Program-made: the position numbers and the translations under genes
The notes under the pieces: model-generated
Databases searched by the model: none
Told to the model about the DNA's origin: nothing
What the model saw: the letters and a program-made list of their open reading frames with translations, nothing else
Part shown: positions 1 to 7,900 of the stretch, in pieces
Layout of the letters: every line of letters begins with the position of its first letter
Position numbering within the stretch: position 1 is the first letter of the stretch
Assembly (NCBI RefSeq): GCF_024385525.1
Contig: NZ_JANFLU010000014.1
Span: 1-60,194, forward strand
DNA: 60,194 nucleotides
Source of the DNA: Arthrobacter sp. zg-Y238
Lineage (GTDB): Bacteria > Actinomycetota > Actinomycetes > Actinomycetales > Micrococcaceae
Reading direction: 5' to 3'

Positions 1-196
1 GCCCCCCCATCCGCCGCCGCCCCCCACGGGGGGCCCCACCCTTGGGGGCCCGCCGTCGTTGTTTCGCTTTGTTGCTTGCCCTTGGGACGCCTGGGTTCTG
101 CCTGCTTCACTGGAGGGAACGCCAAAACCGGAGGACGGTACCCGAAAACGGCCCGCCCGCGGGGTAACCGCCGCCAACCGTGAGAGCATTAATGCC

Positions 197-868
197 ATGA
201 CCGATCAGAACGGACCCTCCGAGCGCCACGAGGCGGCTCCGGGGACTGGGCAGAAGTCAGAACAGACGCCCGCCGACGACGGTACGGCACCCGCCGGTGC
301 ACCCGCCGGTGACGCCGGTGCGGTGGACAACTCCGGGGACAGCCATGAGGTGTCCGGACACGCCAAGGGCAAGGCAGGGCCGGCGAAGCTCAACGAACTG
401 GTGGATGAGCCGGCAAAGGTGATGCGGATCGGCACCATGATCAAGCAGCTGCTGGACGAAGTGCGCAACGCTCCGCTGGACGACGCGGCGCGCAACCGGC
501 TGGCGGAGATCCATTCCCGGTCCCTGAAGGAACTCGAGGACGGGCTGGCCCCGGAACTCGTGAACGAGCTGCACCGGATCAACCTGCCGTTCCTGGATGA
601 TTCCACCCCTACCGATGCGGAGCTGCGGATTGCGCAGGCCCAGATGGTGGGCTGGCTCGAAGGGTTGTTCCGCGGCATCCAGACGGCCATCGCCGCGCAG
701 CAGACCGCCAGCCACGCGGCCGGGCGCCTGCAGCTGCGCCAGCTGCCGCCCGGGACCATACTGGCGCCCGGCGTTGTTATCGGAGACGATGGGGAACCGC
801 ACCGAGCTTCCCAGGGGACGGGCAGCCCGCGGCAGGAACCGCAATCGGGCCCCGGCCAGTACTTGTAG
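197..868 (+). CDS. bpa: Bacterial proteasome activator Bpa/PafE
   Basis: ATP-independent ring-forming activator that opens the 20S proteasome gate and feeds it unfolded proteins in actinobacteria. The 223-residue product has a disordered, acidic, Ala/Gly/Pro-rich first third (about residues 1-65), a helical core (about 70-180) and a C-terminus ending exactly in GQYL, the gate-opening tail known from mycobacterial PafE. Length and core fit the DUF2587 family. An upstream TTG at 59 is in frame, but the ATG at 197 begins the family-like sequence (MTDQNG) and is preferred; no strong ribosome binding site is visible. The next gene starts 7 bp downstream and is probably co-transcribed. The proteasome subunits are not in the window. 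Confidence 0.92.
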   Translation: MTDQNGPSERHEAAPGTGQKSEQTPADDGTAPAGAPAGDAGAVDNSGDSHEVSGHAKGKAGPAKLNELVDEPAKVMRIGTMIKQLLDEVRNAPLDDAARNRLAEIHSRSLKELEDGLAPELVNELHRINLPFLDDSTPTDAELRIAQAQMVGWLEGLFRGIQTAIAAQQTASHAAGRLQLRQLPPGTILAPGVVIGDDGEPHRASQGTGSPRQEPQSGPGQYL

Positions 869-875
869 GACATTA

Positions 876-1352
876 ATGGCACTTTTTGCAGCCGCCCGGC
901 AGGGGCGGAAAGATGACGCGGAGCTCGGCAAGGGCGTCTGGCGGCGTGCGCACGACCGCTTTACGCGGGGCCTGGACCGCTATTACCAGATGCTCGAGGG
1001 CGTGGAAGATGACGCCATCTACAACGAGCTGGTGACCGTGGCCAATGACCTCGCGGGTTTGCTGCCGCGCGTCCGGGAGGTGTGTGTCTCTGCCCAATTG
1101 CACCTGCCCAGTACGGGGCAGAACATTCCCGGAGCGTTGACCGCAGTGCACCGGGCGCTGTCCCGCAGCGGAAATTCCCTGGCCGCCGCCGCCGAAGCCG
1201 CCGCCATGTCACGGCTGGAAGGGGAACGCTGGGGGATCGCGTCCGCCGGCCTGGACAATGTGCGGCGCCGCGCGGAACTGGTCCAGGAGGACGTGGTTGA
1301 AGCCGAACGCGCGCTGCTCAACGCCCTGGAATCCGGGATTTCCCGGAAGTAG
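876..1352 (+). CDS. Conserved-looking helical protein of unknown function, downstream of bpa
   Basis: The 158-residue product is soluble, mostly helical and rich in Ala, Arg, Glu and Leu, with no signal peptide, membrane segment or cysteine cluster. I do not recognise a family. The start ATG at 876 is taken because it lies 7 bp after the bpa stop and because the frame upstream of it is only the shadow of bpa. Tight coupling to bpa suggests joint transcription and possibly a link to proteasomal turnover, but that is inference from position alone. Translation ends in ISRK at 1352, before a relatively AT-rich 130-bp gap. Confidence 0.7.
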   Translation: MALFAAARQGRKDDAELGKGVWRRAHDRFTRGLDRYYQMLEGVEDDAIYNELVTVANDLAGLLPRVREVCVSAQLHLPSTGQNIPGALTAVHRALSRSGNSLAAAAEAAAMSRLEGERWGIASAGLDNVRRRAELVQEDVVEAERALLNALESGISRK

Positions 1353-1481
1353 GAAAGGTTTTCCCGAAATACCGGCAAACCCCGCAAAAGAAAATTTGGA
1401 AAACCGGGAATACATTACGTCGGGTTTTCGCGGTGAGCTTATCCGCTTTGTCCTGCCCGGCATCAGGGCAAGGATGAGGGG

Positions 1482-2318
1482 ATGACTACATCACCGGTAC
1501 TGACTTTCAATGACGGCAACACCATCCCCCAGCTCGGCTACGGCGTGTGGCAGGTTGAGGACGAGGTTGCCGAAAAGGTAGTGGGACAGGCATTCGAGGT
1601 TGGCTACCGCCACATCGACACGGCCAAGATCTACGGCAACGAAGCCGGCGTCGGTCGTGCCATCGCCGCCACTTCCGTCCCCCGCGAGGACATGTTCATC
1701 ACCACGAAGGTGTGGAACGCGGACCAGGGCTACGAAGAAACCCTCAAGGCCTTCGACGCCTCCATGGAGCGCCTCGCCCTGGAAACCCTGGACCTGTACC
1801 TAATCCACTGGCTGCAGCCGAAGCAGAACAAGTACGTGGACACCTGGAAGGCGTTGGTTGAGCTGCAGAAGCAGGGCCGCGTGAAGTCCATCGGCGTCTG
1901 CAACTTCACCAAGGAAGCACTGCAGGAAATCATCGACGCAACCGGCGTCGTCCCGGTCCTGAACCAGGTGGAAACCCACCCGTACCTGAACCAGGCGGAC
2001 CTGCGTGCCTTCGAGGCAGAGCACAACATCCTGCACGAGTCCTGGTCCCCGCTGGGCTCCGGCAAGGGCCTGCTCGAGGATCCCAAGCTCGTTGAGATCG
2101 CTGCGAAGTACGACGGCGCCACCCCGGCCCAGGTTGTCATTGCCTGGCACCTGGCCCTGGGCAGCATTGTGATCCCCAAGTCCGTCACGGAATCCCGCAT
2201 CCGGGAAAACTGGGAAGCGCTGAACCTCAAGCTGAGTGACGAAGACATCGAGGCCATCAACGCACTCGACAACGGCACCCGCTACGGTGCGGATCCGGCC
2301 ACAGCCGACTTCGCCTAA
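1482..2318 (+). CDS. Aldo/keto reductase (AKR5-like)
   Basis: NADPH-dependent cytosolic oxidoreductase that reduces aldehydes or ketones. The 278-residue protein matches the family length and carries the full catalytic tetrad in the expected order: Asp46 and Tyr51 in DTAKIYGNE, Lys76 in ITTKVWN, and His109 in LYLIHW. The cofactor-binding C-terminal half has the IPKSVTESRIREN motif that contacts the 2'-phosphate of NADPH. It resembles 2,5-diketo-D-gluconate reductases, but the physiological substrate cannot be told from sequence. The ATG at 1482 follows a purine-rich GGATGAGGGG stretch that serves as ribosome binding site. It is monocistronic and ends at a strong hairpin. Confidence 0.9.
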   Translation: MTTSPVLTFNDGNTIPQLGYGVWQVEDEVAEKVVGQAFEVGYRHIDTAKIYGNEAGVGRAIAATSVPREDMFITTKVWNADQGYEETLKAFDASMERLALETLDLYLIHWLQPKQNKYVDTWKALVELQKQGRVKSIGVCNFTKEALQEIIDATGVVPVLNQVETHPYLNQADLRAFEAEHNILHESWSPLGSGKGLLEDPKLVEIAAKYDGATPAQVVIAWHLALGSIVIPKSVTESRIRENWEALNLKLSDEDIEAINALDNGTRYGADPATADFA

Positions 2319-2332
2319 GCCTCCGGGTTAAG

Positions 2333-2374
2333 CACAAAAGGCGCGCGTTCCGCGGAACGTGCGCCTTTTGTGTT
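2333..2374. terminator. Bidirectional terminator between the aldo/keto reductase gene and fliW
   Basis: A long inverted repeat with arms ACAAAAGGCGC(G)CGTTCC and GGAACGTGCGCCTTTTGT forms a stable stem flanked by A-run and T-run on the two sides, so it can work on either strand. It sits between convergent genes ending at 2318 and 2381. Confidence 0.85.
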
Positions 2375-2380
2375 GGAGGC

Positions 2381-2773
2381 CTACGCGGCGACCGGCTCCA
2401 GCGGGGCGCGGACCGGCCAGTCCTGGCCTTCAAGGATCACCTGGGCGCAGCTGCCCGTGGACAGGTTGACCACAATCGGCGCCAGCAGGTTCACGGTGGT
2501 CCCGTCAGCCGTCGGATTGGCCACCACGAGCACGGCAGCGTCCTCGGGAGTCACCAGCTCCAGCTGATGACGCTGTTCGTCGGTGATTTCCGGGTGGTAA
2601 TCCGGAAGATAGACGGAAGCGTCCAGCACGTAGAGGCGCCTGCTGCCGCCGTCGGCGCTGCCGGCCGCGGTCATGGCGAACAGGCCGGCGGCACCTTCGA
2701 TCTCTTGGAGGTCGAAGTGCACCTCCGGAGCGAGCCCCGGAGGAGGAGTCAGGAACGTCAGGCCGGTGCTCAT
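2381..2773 (-). CDS. fliW: Flagellar assembly factor FliW
   Basis: FliW is a cytosolic protein that binds flagellin when it accumulates and otherwise binds CsrA and relieves its block on flagellin translation. The 130-residue product has the family pattern: an N-terminal beta-rich half, then the VTPEDAAVLVVANP and TVNLLAPIVVN segments typical of FliW, with only a short tail. The start overlaps the flgL stop by four bases (ATGA), so it is translationally coupled as the last gene of flgN-flgK-flgL-fliW. Its partner csrA is at the far end of the flagellar cluster (30422). Confidence 0.93.
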   Translation of the reverse strand: MSTGLTFLTPPPGLAPEVHFDLQEIEGAAGLFAMTAAGSADGGSRRLYVLDASVYLPDYHPEITDEQRHQLELVTPEDAAVLVVANPTADGTTVNLLAPIVVNLSTGSCAQVILEGQDWPVRAPLEPVAA

Positions 2774-3657
2774 CGCAGGAAGTCCATGAGGGTCGGCTGA
2801 AGTGCCTTGGCCGTCACGGCGAGGGCCGACTGGTAGGCGACTTCCTGCAGCTTCATGTCCAGGATGACCTTCGCCGTGTCCAGGTCCTCGATCCCGGAGC
2901 GGCGGGTTTCCAGACTGATGGACTTTTCGGCCAGGTTGTCCTTGGCGTTGAGTGTGGCAGCGTGCCGGACACCCAACGCGGAGTGTTCCATCAGGACGGT
3001 GTTGGCCGCCGCGTCAACCTTCGGCAGGTAGCCGCTGACATCGTTGTTCGCTTCAAGGTCTGCCACGAGGTTGTCCATCATCCGAAAGACCGAGTTGTCT
3101 CCCTTGCCGAAAACGGCTTCACCGTCCGTGTCCACGCGCATCTGGGTGCCGCTGTCCAGTCGGCGGGTGGTGGGGGTTCCGCTGCCGCTGTAGGCGTAGG
3201 CACCGTCCGTTTCGCTGAACGCCTTGCCGGTGTCCGAGGTGCCTGCGAACACCGTGCGGCCAAGGTGGGTGGTGTTGGCCTCGCGCAGCAGGTTCGTCTT
3301 CAAGCCGGAGAGTTCGGTGGCGATGGCCTTGCGGTCGGTCGGTGAAAGCGTGCCGTTGGCAGCATTGAGCGTGAGGTCCTTCACCCGCCGCAGGATGTCA
3401 GTGGTGTTGGTCAGCGCATTGTCGGTGACGGTAAGCCAGCCCTCGGCGTCGCTCACATTGGATGTGTACTGCACGTTGGCCCGGATTTCCGACCTTACCT
3501 TCAGTGCATTGGCGGTCCCTGCGGGGTCGTCGGATGGGCGGGCGATGGCAGCGGAGGAGGCGACCTGCTCCTGCAGCTTGGCCATCCGCGACATGCTGGC
3601 CTGCAGGTTCTGCTGGGCCGTGCGGGCCATGGTCTGGTTCGTGGTGCGGCTGATCAA
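2770..3657 (-). CDS. flgL: Flagellar hook-filament junction protein FlgL
   Basis: FlgL (HAP3) is the second junction protein between hook and filament and is related to flagellin. The 295-residue product begins ISRTTNQTMARTAQQNLQAS, the standard FlgL N-terminal D0 helix, and ends with the matching C-terminal helix (KLQEVAYQSALAVTAKAL). The start is a TTG at 3657, preceded by GGAAGG six bases upstream. A longer in-frame start at 3714 would overlap flgK and is not supported. It lies 4 bp downstream of the flgK stop and overlaps fliW by 4 bp. Confidence 0.92.
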   Translation of the reverse strand: MISRTTNQTMARTAQQNLQASMSRMAKLQEQVASSAAIARPSDDPAGTANALKVRSEIRANVQYTSNVSDAEGWLTVTDNALTNTTDILRRVKDLTLNAANGTLSPTDRKAIATELSGLKTNLLREANTTHLGRTVFAGTSDTGKAFSETDGAYAYSGSGTPTTRRLDSGTQMRVDTDGEAVFGKGDNSVFRMMDNLVADLEANNDVSGYLPKVDAAANTVLMEHSALGVRHAATLNAKDNLAEKSISLETRRSGIEDLDTAKVILDMKLQEVAYQSALAVTAKALQPTLMDFLR

Positions 3658-3661
3658 GGGG

Positions 3662-5062
3662 TTACCTTCCAACAATTCCGGTGCGGTTAATGAGGGTGTC
3701 GAGCATTTCGTCAATGGCGCTCATGACGCGGGAGGCACCCTGGTAGGCGTGCTGATACATCAGCAGATTCACGTTTTCTTCATCCAGGTCCACCGAGGCG
3801 TTGGAAAGCTGAAGATCCAGCGCGGAGGAGGACGCGACGTCGGCCAGCGTGGCCTGCTGCAGTTCGGCGCGGCTCTGCGACGCGGTGGCTGTGACGAAGG
3901 CGCTCCAGACCTTGTCCGCGGACCCGGCCTTGGAACCCAGCTGGGCAATCTGGTCGGCGATACCGCCGTCAAGTGTTCCCGAACCCGGCCGGCCCGAGGC
4001 AATGCCGGAGGCATCGGTCGGCAAGGTCGCCAGGGTGGTTGCGGCAGGTGTGCCCACGCTGAAGAAATCACCGCCGGTTTTGCCGGCTGTGGTTGCGCCT
4101 TGACGGTGCAGATCGTTGACGCTGGAAGCCAGTGAGGCGGCAACCTCGTTGTAGGAAGCTGCGGCCTGCGCGAAGACGCCGCCGTTGCCGGCCGAAGCGA
4201 GGAGCGACGAGGCGCCGGCAATTTCGCCCTTGCCGATGCCTGCCGAGCCGGGCCGGTCCGTCCAGCCCACCACGGGCTCCTGCGCATCGTCCATGGTCTT
4301 TCCGCCGGTGACCTGGAGGGAACGGGCATTCGTGCCGGACACCAGTGCATTCCCGTCGATGAGGACGTCCACCATGCCGTCGGAGGATTCCCGCACCGTG
4401 GCGCCGCTAAGCGCTGCGATGGTGGTGGCCAGTGCGTTGCGCTGGTCAACGAGCTCGTTCGCCGACGCACCGGAGGCGAGCGTGGAGCGGATGGCACCGT
4501 TAAGGCTGGCGAGCTGCTTTGCGCTGGAATTTAGCTCAGTGACCATGTCATTGAGCCCGCTGCGGGTGCTGTTCCACTGGTCCCGGACCGCGTTGTAGCC
4601 GTTGGCGATCTGCCCTGCGGCACTGCTGGCCGCGCTGAGCAGCACGGCAGCGGCAGTGTTGTCCGAGGGATTGTGGGAAATTCCGTCCCAGGCCGCGGAG
4701 AAGTTCTGCAGTGCCGTGGAGAGTCCGTTCTTACCCGGCTCCATGAACCCGTCCTCCAGCTCGATCAGCGCGTTGGCGCGGACGGCGGAGTACCCGGCGA
4801 CGGCTGCGGTGCTGCGTACCCGGGTGTCCAGCTGCTGGCTGCCCAGCCGGGCAATGGAATCCACCGATACGCCCTGGCCTACCCCGGTAGGGGCGGCGAA
4901 GCGGCCGGCGGGGGCAAGGGAAGGAACCGCGGAAGTATTCAGGCGCTGCCGCGTGTAGCCGGCCACGTTCGCGTTGGCCACGTTCTGGCCGACGACATCC
5001 AGGCCCTTGCGGGCGGCGGTGAGGCCCGTGTACGCCGTGTTCAGACCGCTGAAGGTGCTCAT
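3662..5062 (-). CDS. flgK: Flagellar hook-associated protein FlgK
   Basis: FlgK (HAP1) is the first junction protein on the hook tip and is exported through the flagellar type III system. The 466-residue product has the rod/hook N-terminal motif (GLDVVGQNVANANVAGYTRQ, about residues 19-38) and the C-terminal coiled helix ending in YQGASRVMSAIDEMLDTLINRTG. The length is in the normal range for a Gram-positive FlgK. The ATG at 5062 comes 20 bp after flgN, and the next gene, flgL, follows after 4 bp, so the three form one operon. Confidence 0.95.
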   Translation of the reverse strand: MSTFSGLNTAYTGLTAARKGLDVVGQNVANANVAGYTRQRLNTSAVPSLAPAGRFAAPTGVGQGVSVDSIARLGSQQLDTRVRSTAAVAGYSAVRANALIELEDGFMEPGKNGLSTALQNFSAAWDGISHNPSDNTAAAVLLSAASSAAGQIANGYNAVRDQWNSTRSGLNDMVTELNSSAKQLASLNGAIRSTLASGASANELVDQRNALATTIAALSGATVRESSDGMVDVLIDGNALVSGTNARSLQVTGGKTMDDAQEPVVGWTDRPGSAGIGKGEIAGASSLLASAGNGGVFAQAAASYNEVAASLASSVNDLHRQGATTAGKTGGDFFSVGTPAATTLATLPTDASGIASGRPGSGTLDGGIADQIAQLGSKAGSADKVWSAFVTATASQSRAELQQATLADVASSSALDLQLSNASVDLDEENVNLLMYQHAYQGASRVMSAIDEMLDTLINRTGIVGR

Positions 5063-5081
5063 TCTCTGGAGTCCTTAAACC

Positions 5082-5567
5082 TTAAATGCTCTGGTCAACC
5101 AGCCGGGCGGCTGAGGTGGGGGCGGCCGAGGTGCCGGACGCCGTGTAGGTATTCGCTTCCGGGCTTAGCCCTGCCAGCGTTTCCTGGGCCGAGCGTGCCG
5201 CAGTACGCAGGAACTGTTCGTTGATATCGCGCAGCTCGCGGATCTTTACGGTCAGCTCGGTCATGGCCTGCAGATGCGCACTGAAGATTTCCGTCCACGG
5301 ACCGGGAGGAGCTGCGGCCACCAGTTCACGCAGCGTGGCGTTTTCGGAGGTGCCCCATTCGACGGCGAGTCCGGCAACGGCAACAGCCCGGCCGAGGTCG
5401 GCTCCGCGGAGGCGCTCGAGGACCTGTTCAACCTCGCGCGTGGCGTGCGTCAGCCATTTGGTTTTTCCGGAGGTGAGCAGCAGTTGTTCTTCTTCGAGCT
5501 TGAACACAAGAAGTTCCAACAACTCGCGCTCTTCCCATAGAAGGGCCGAGAGTTTCTGGGTACCCAT
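5082..5567 (-). CDS. flgN: FlgN-like export chaperone for FlgK/FlgL
   Basis: FlgN proteins are small helical cytosolic chaperones that keep the hook-filament junction proteins unfolded for export. The 161-residue product is mainly alpha-helical with heptad-like leucines (LLWEERELLELLVFKLEEEQ near the N-terminus), matching the FlgN fold, and it lies directly upstream of flgK and flgL, its expected clients. The ATG at 5567 is preferred to the upstream in-frame ATG at 5594 because a perfect AGGAGG lies ten bases before it. A sigma-28-type promoter lies 130-156 bp upstream. Confidence 0.85.
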   Translation of the reverse strand: MGTQKLSALLWEERELLELLVFKLEEEQLLLTSGKTKWLTHATREVEQVLERLRGADLGRAVAVAGLAVEWGTSENATLRELVAAAPPGPWTEIFSAHLQAMTELTVKIRELRDINEQFLRTAARSAQETLAGLSPEANTYTASGTSAAPTSAARLVDQSI

Positions 5568-5696
5568 GCTTTGCTCACCTCCTAGGTGGTGCACTGAATG
5601 TCTCTAAAGCGGAATAAGACGTCTGATTTCAGGCCCCAACCTGCGGCAAAAGTCTTTGGTTCGGCGTCCGCATTCCAATACGTCCGCCACAAATCA

Positions 5697-5723
5697 CTAT
5701 CGGCCGGTTCATCTTCAATGTAA
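5697..5723 (-). promoter_or_regulatory. Sigma-28-type promoter of the flgN-flgK-flgL-fliW operon
   Basis: Read on the minus strand the site is TTAC, a 15-base spacer, then GCCGATAG, one base away from the sigma-28 minus-10 consensus GCCGATAA with the standard spacing. The same pattern precedes fliM and, with GCCGATAA, flgB and fliC. It lies in the divergent region upstream of flgN; its minus-35 lies just before the fliA reading frame. Confidence 0.8.
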
Positions 5724-5728
5724 GTGGT

Positions 5729-6724
5729 ATGTTTCAGCTAAAGCGCTTCAGCGTGGATTCACCAGCGGACTCAGCCGCTGATCACGAAGCAGGCGCGCAA
5801 CTGGTCGCAGTATTGGGGGACAGTTGGGGAACAAGGGCTTGGGGGTCCAAAATGAATCGCGCCGAACGTAATGCAATGGTTGTGGAAAATCTGCCATTGG
5901 TTGGTTATCTCGTATCCGAAGTCTGCGCCAAGGCCACGCACCTGTCGCGTGACGATCTGGCCTCGGCTGGATCCATTGCCCTTATAACGTCTGCCGACTC
6001 CTTTGATCCGGAGCTGGGTGTTCCCTTCGGAGCTTATGCCCGCCGCCGCATCGTCGGCGCCTTTGCGGATGAAATGCGTTCCAACGACTGGGCCACGCGC
6101 TCGGCCCGCCGCCGGATCAAGGAAACCCTTTCGGTCAAGGAAACCCTCACCGGCGCCCTGGGCCGCACACCCAATGTGGATGAGATTGCCTCCGCCCTGG
6201 GTGTGGACCGCACGGTGGCCCAAGATGCACTGTCGGATGCTTCCCGCACGGTGTCCAGCCTGGACGAATCCGTGACGGATTTCCTGATCGCAGACATGCC
6301 GTCGCCCGAGGGGTCCCTCCTGGCCTCCGAACGCCTGAAGTACCTGCAGGCCGCCGTCGCGGCCCTGCCGGAAAAGATGCGGTATGTAGTGGAAGAGATT
6401 TACTTCCACGACCGCACGGTCAAGGAACTAGCCGAAGAGCTCGGCAGCACCCACTCGGCAGTGTCCCAGCAGCGGGCCGAAGCCGTCCGCCTCCTCCGTG
6501 ACGGCCTGGGCACGCATTACTCGGACACCAGCGCAGCCCCGGAACTGGTGTCCCGGATTGCCCCGGCCCGCCGCAACGCCTACCTCACCTCTGTGGGGGA
6601 CCGCACCGCCGGCGGCATCACCCGGCACCATCTCGCCCCGGCCCTTCCCGGTGCGCAGGCCTTTGTTCCCGGGCTGATGGGTGTTCCGGGCCGTCCGGCG
6701 ACTTTTAATCCGGCGGCGTCCTAG
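5729..6724 (+). CDS. fliA: Flagellar sigma factor FliA (sigma-28/WhiG family)
   Basis: Directs RNA polymerase to late flagellar promoters. Region 2 runs from about NLPLVGYLVSEV to DEMRSNDWATRSARRRIKE, region 3 covers LGRTPNVDEIASALGV, and region 4 is LPEKMRYVVEEIYFHDRTVKELAEELG followed by the helix-turn-helix STHSAVSQQRAEAVRLLRDG. The 331 residues exceed the usual 240-260 because of an N-terminal extension and a roughly 75-residue Ala/Pro-rich tail. An alternative ATG at 5852 (MNRAERN) has a G-rich stretch upstream and would remove 41 residues; I cannot decide between them. It is divergent from flgN. The likely targets are the nearby GCCGATAA-type promoters. No flgM anti-sigma gene is seen in the window. 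Confidence 0.92.
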   Translation: MFQLKRFSVDSPADSAADHEAGAQLVAVLGDSWGTRAWGSKMNRAERNAMVVENLPLVGYLVSEVCAKATHLSRDDLASAGSIALITSADSFDPELGVPFGAYARRRIVGAFADEMRSNDWATRSARRRIKETLSVKETLTGALGRTPNVDEIASALGVDRTVAQDALSDASRTVSSLDESVTDFLIADMPSPEGSLLASERLKYLQAAVAALPEKMRYVVEEIYFHDRTVKELAEELGSTHSAVSQQRAEAVRLLRDGLGTHYSDTSAAPELVSRIAPARRNAYLTSVGDRTAGGITRHHLAPALPGAQAFVPGLMGVPGRPATFNPAAS

Positions 6725-6772
6725 GGGTTCTGCGCCGGTACTAAACTTTCTCAAATTACTTTTTGAAACTCC

Positions 6773-6799
6773 TAACACCCGTAGATGCTCCGCCGATAA
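6773..6799 (+). promoter_or_regulatory. Sigma-28-type promoter of fliC
   Basis: TAAC at 6773-6776, a 15-base spacer, and a perfect GCCGATAA at 6792-6799. Transcription should start near 6805, leaving a leader of about 55 bases before the fliC ATG. Confidence 0.88.
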
Positions 6800-6807
6800 C
6801 TAGTGGT

Positions 6808-6852
6808 GTAGGCCCATGGATGGGCCTGCGAACACAGCCCACTCACGGAGGA
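6808..6852 (+). promoter_or_regulatory. Candidate CsrA-binding leader of fliC (hairpin GGA plus Shine-Dalgarno GGA)
   Basis: Bases 6810-6827 form a seven-pair hairpin (AGGCCCA and TGGGCCT) whose four-base loop is TGGA, so a GGA is displayed in the loop. The ribosome binding site GGAGGA at 6847-6852, seven bases before the ATG, holds two more GGA triplets. A looped GGA upstream plus a GGA in the Shine-Dalgarno sequence is the arrangement CsrA uses to block flagellin (hag) translation in Bacillus. FliW and CsrA are both encoded in this cluster. Binding is inferred, not shown. Confidence 0.6.
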
Positions 6853-6859
6853 ATACATC

Positions 6860-7744
6860 ATGGGTTTCACAATCAACACCAACACCGCGGCAACCAACGC
6901 CTACCGCAACCTGAACATCAACCAGAATGCACAGGCCAAGTCCCTGGAGAAGCTTTCCAGCGGCCTGCGCATCAACCGTGCTGCCGATGACGCAGCCGGT
7001 CTGGCCATCTCGGAAGGCCTGAAGAACCAGGTCAGCGGCATGACTGTTGCCGCCCGCAACGCCCAGGACGGCATCAGCGTTATCCAGACCGCTGAAGGCG
7101 CCCTGACCGAGGTCCACTCCATCCTGAACCGTGTTCGTGACCTGGCTGTCCAGGCAGGCAACGATTCCAACAACGCGGACTCGCGTGCAGCCATCCAGAC
7201 CGAGGTCACGGCCCTGGGCGAGGAACTGACCCGCATCGGCAACTCCACGAACTTCAACGGTATCGACCTGCTGAAGTCCACCACCGAGGAAACTTCCACT
7301 CCCAAGACGCTGACCTTCCAGATCGGTGCCGGCGGGGTGGCGGGCAACGATCAGATCGATGTGAACCTGGTTGACGTTGCGGCAATCGGCAGGGCTGTAA
7401 CACTCCTTGCCGGTACCCCTGCCGATGGTGATACTGCCGCAACCGGTGGCTTCGTCAGCGCCGCCAAGGCACTGGAAACCATCGTGGCTCTCGATGAGGA
7501 CATCAAGACCATCTCCACCGCACGCTCGGACCTGGGTGCTTCCCAGAACCGGCTGGAATCGGTCACGAAGTCCCTGAATGTTTCCATCGAGAACCTCTCC
7601 GCTGCCAAGTCCCGCATCACCGATACGGACATGGCTGTGGAAATGGCAAGCTTCACCCGCTCGCAGATCCTGTCCCAGGCCGGCACCGCAATGCTGGCCC
7701 AGGCCAACCAGATGAACAGCGGCGTGATGCAGCTCCTGCAGTAA
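6860..7744 (+). CDS. fliC: Flagellin
   Basis: Filament subunit. The 294-residue protein has the conserved flagellin N-terminal domain (LEKLSSGLRINRAADDAAGLAISEG at about residues 28-52) and C-terminal domain (RITDTDMAVEMASFTRSQILSQAGTAMLAQANQ near the end), with a short, variable, surface-exposed middle of about 80 residues. It is a compact flagellin, close in size to Bacillus Hag. It has its own sigma-28 promoter, a structured leader and a hairpin downstream, and stands alone between fliA and fliD. The ATG at 6860 follows a strong GGAGGA. Confidence 0.97.
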   Translation: MGFTINTNTAATNAYRNLNINQNAQAKSLEKLSSGLRINRAADDAAGLAISEGLKNQVSGMTVAARNAQDGISVIQTAEGALTEVHSILNRVRDLAVQAGNDSNNADSRAAIQTEVTALGEELTRIGNSTNFNGIDLLKSTTEETSTPKTLTFQIGAGGVAGNDQIDVNLVDVAAIGRAVTLLAGTPADGDTAATGGFVSAAKALETIVALDEDIKTISTARSDLGASQNRLESVTKSLNVSIENLSAAKSRITDTDMAVEMASFTRSQILSQAGTAMLAQANQMNSGVMQLLQ

Positions 7745-7784
7745 TAAGTAAGCACCACCAGTAACACCGGCAGGTAAATGGCCG

Positions 7785-7831
7785 CTGGCGGCGGAGGCAG
7801 ATGACTTGGACCTCACAGCCTCCGCCGTCAG
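7785..7831 (+). terminator. Hairpin after fliC, possible partial terminator or processing site
   Basis: Arms CTGGCGGCGGAGGC (7785-7798) and GCCTCCGCCGTCAG (7818-7831) pair over 14 positions with one G-U wobble. There is no T-run, so it may stabilise or attenuate the abundant fliC mRNA rather than fully stop transcription into fliD. Confidence 0.55.
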
Positions 7832-7900
7832 CCCAGTACCTGCCGTTCCCATGTCCGGGCCCGGCCCGGTCAGCGCAGCACAGAAGCAGAAGGAGCAGGC

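Noticed and set aside
7762-7788. TAAC-N15-GCCGCTGG upstream of fliD as a further sigma-28 promoter
   Set aside because: Only the first four bases of the minus-10 match, and the box overlaps the fliC downstream hairpin; too weak to list as a promoter.
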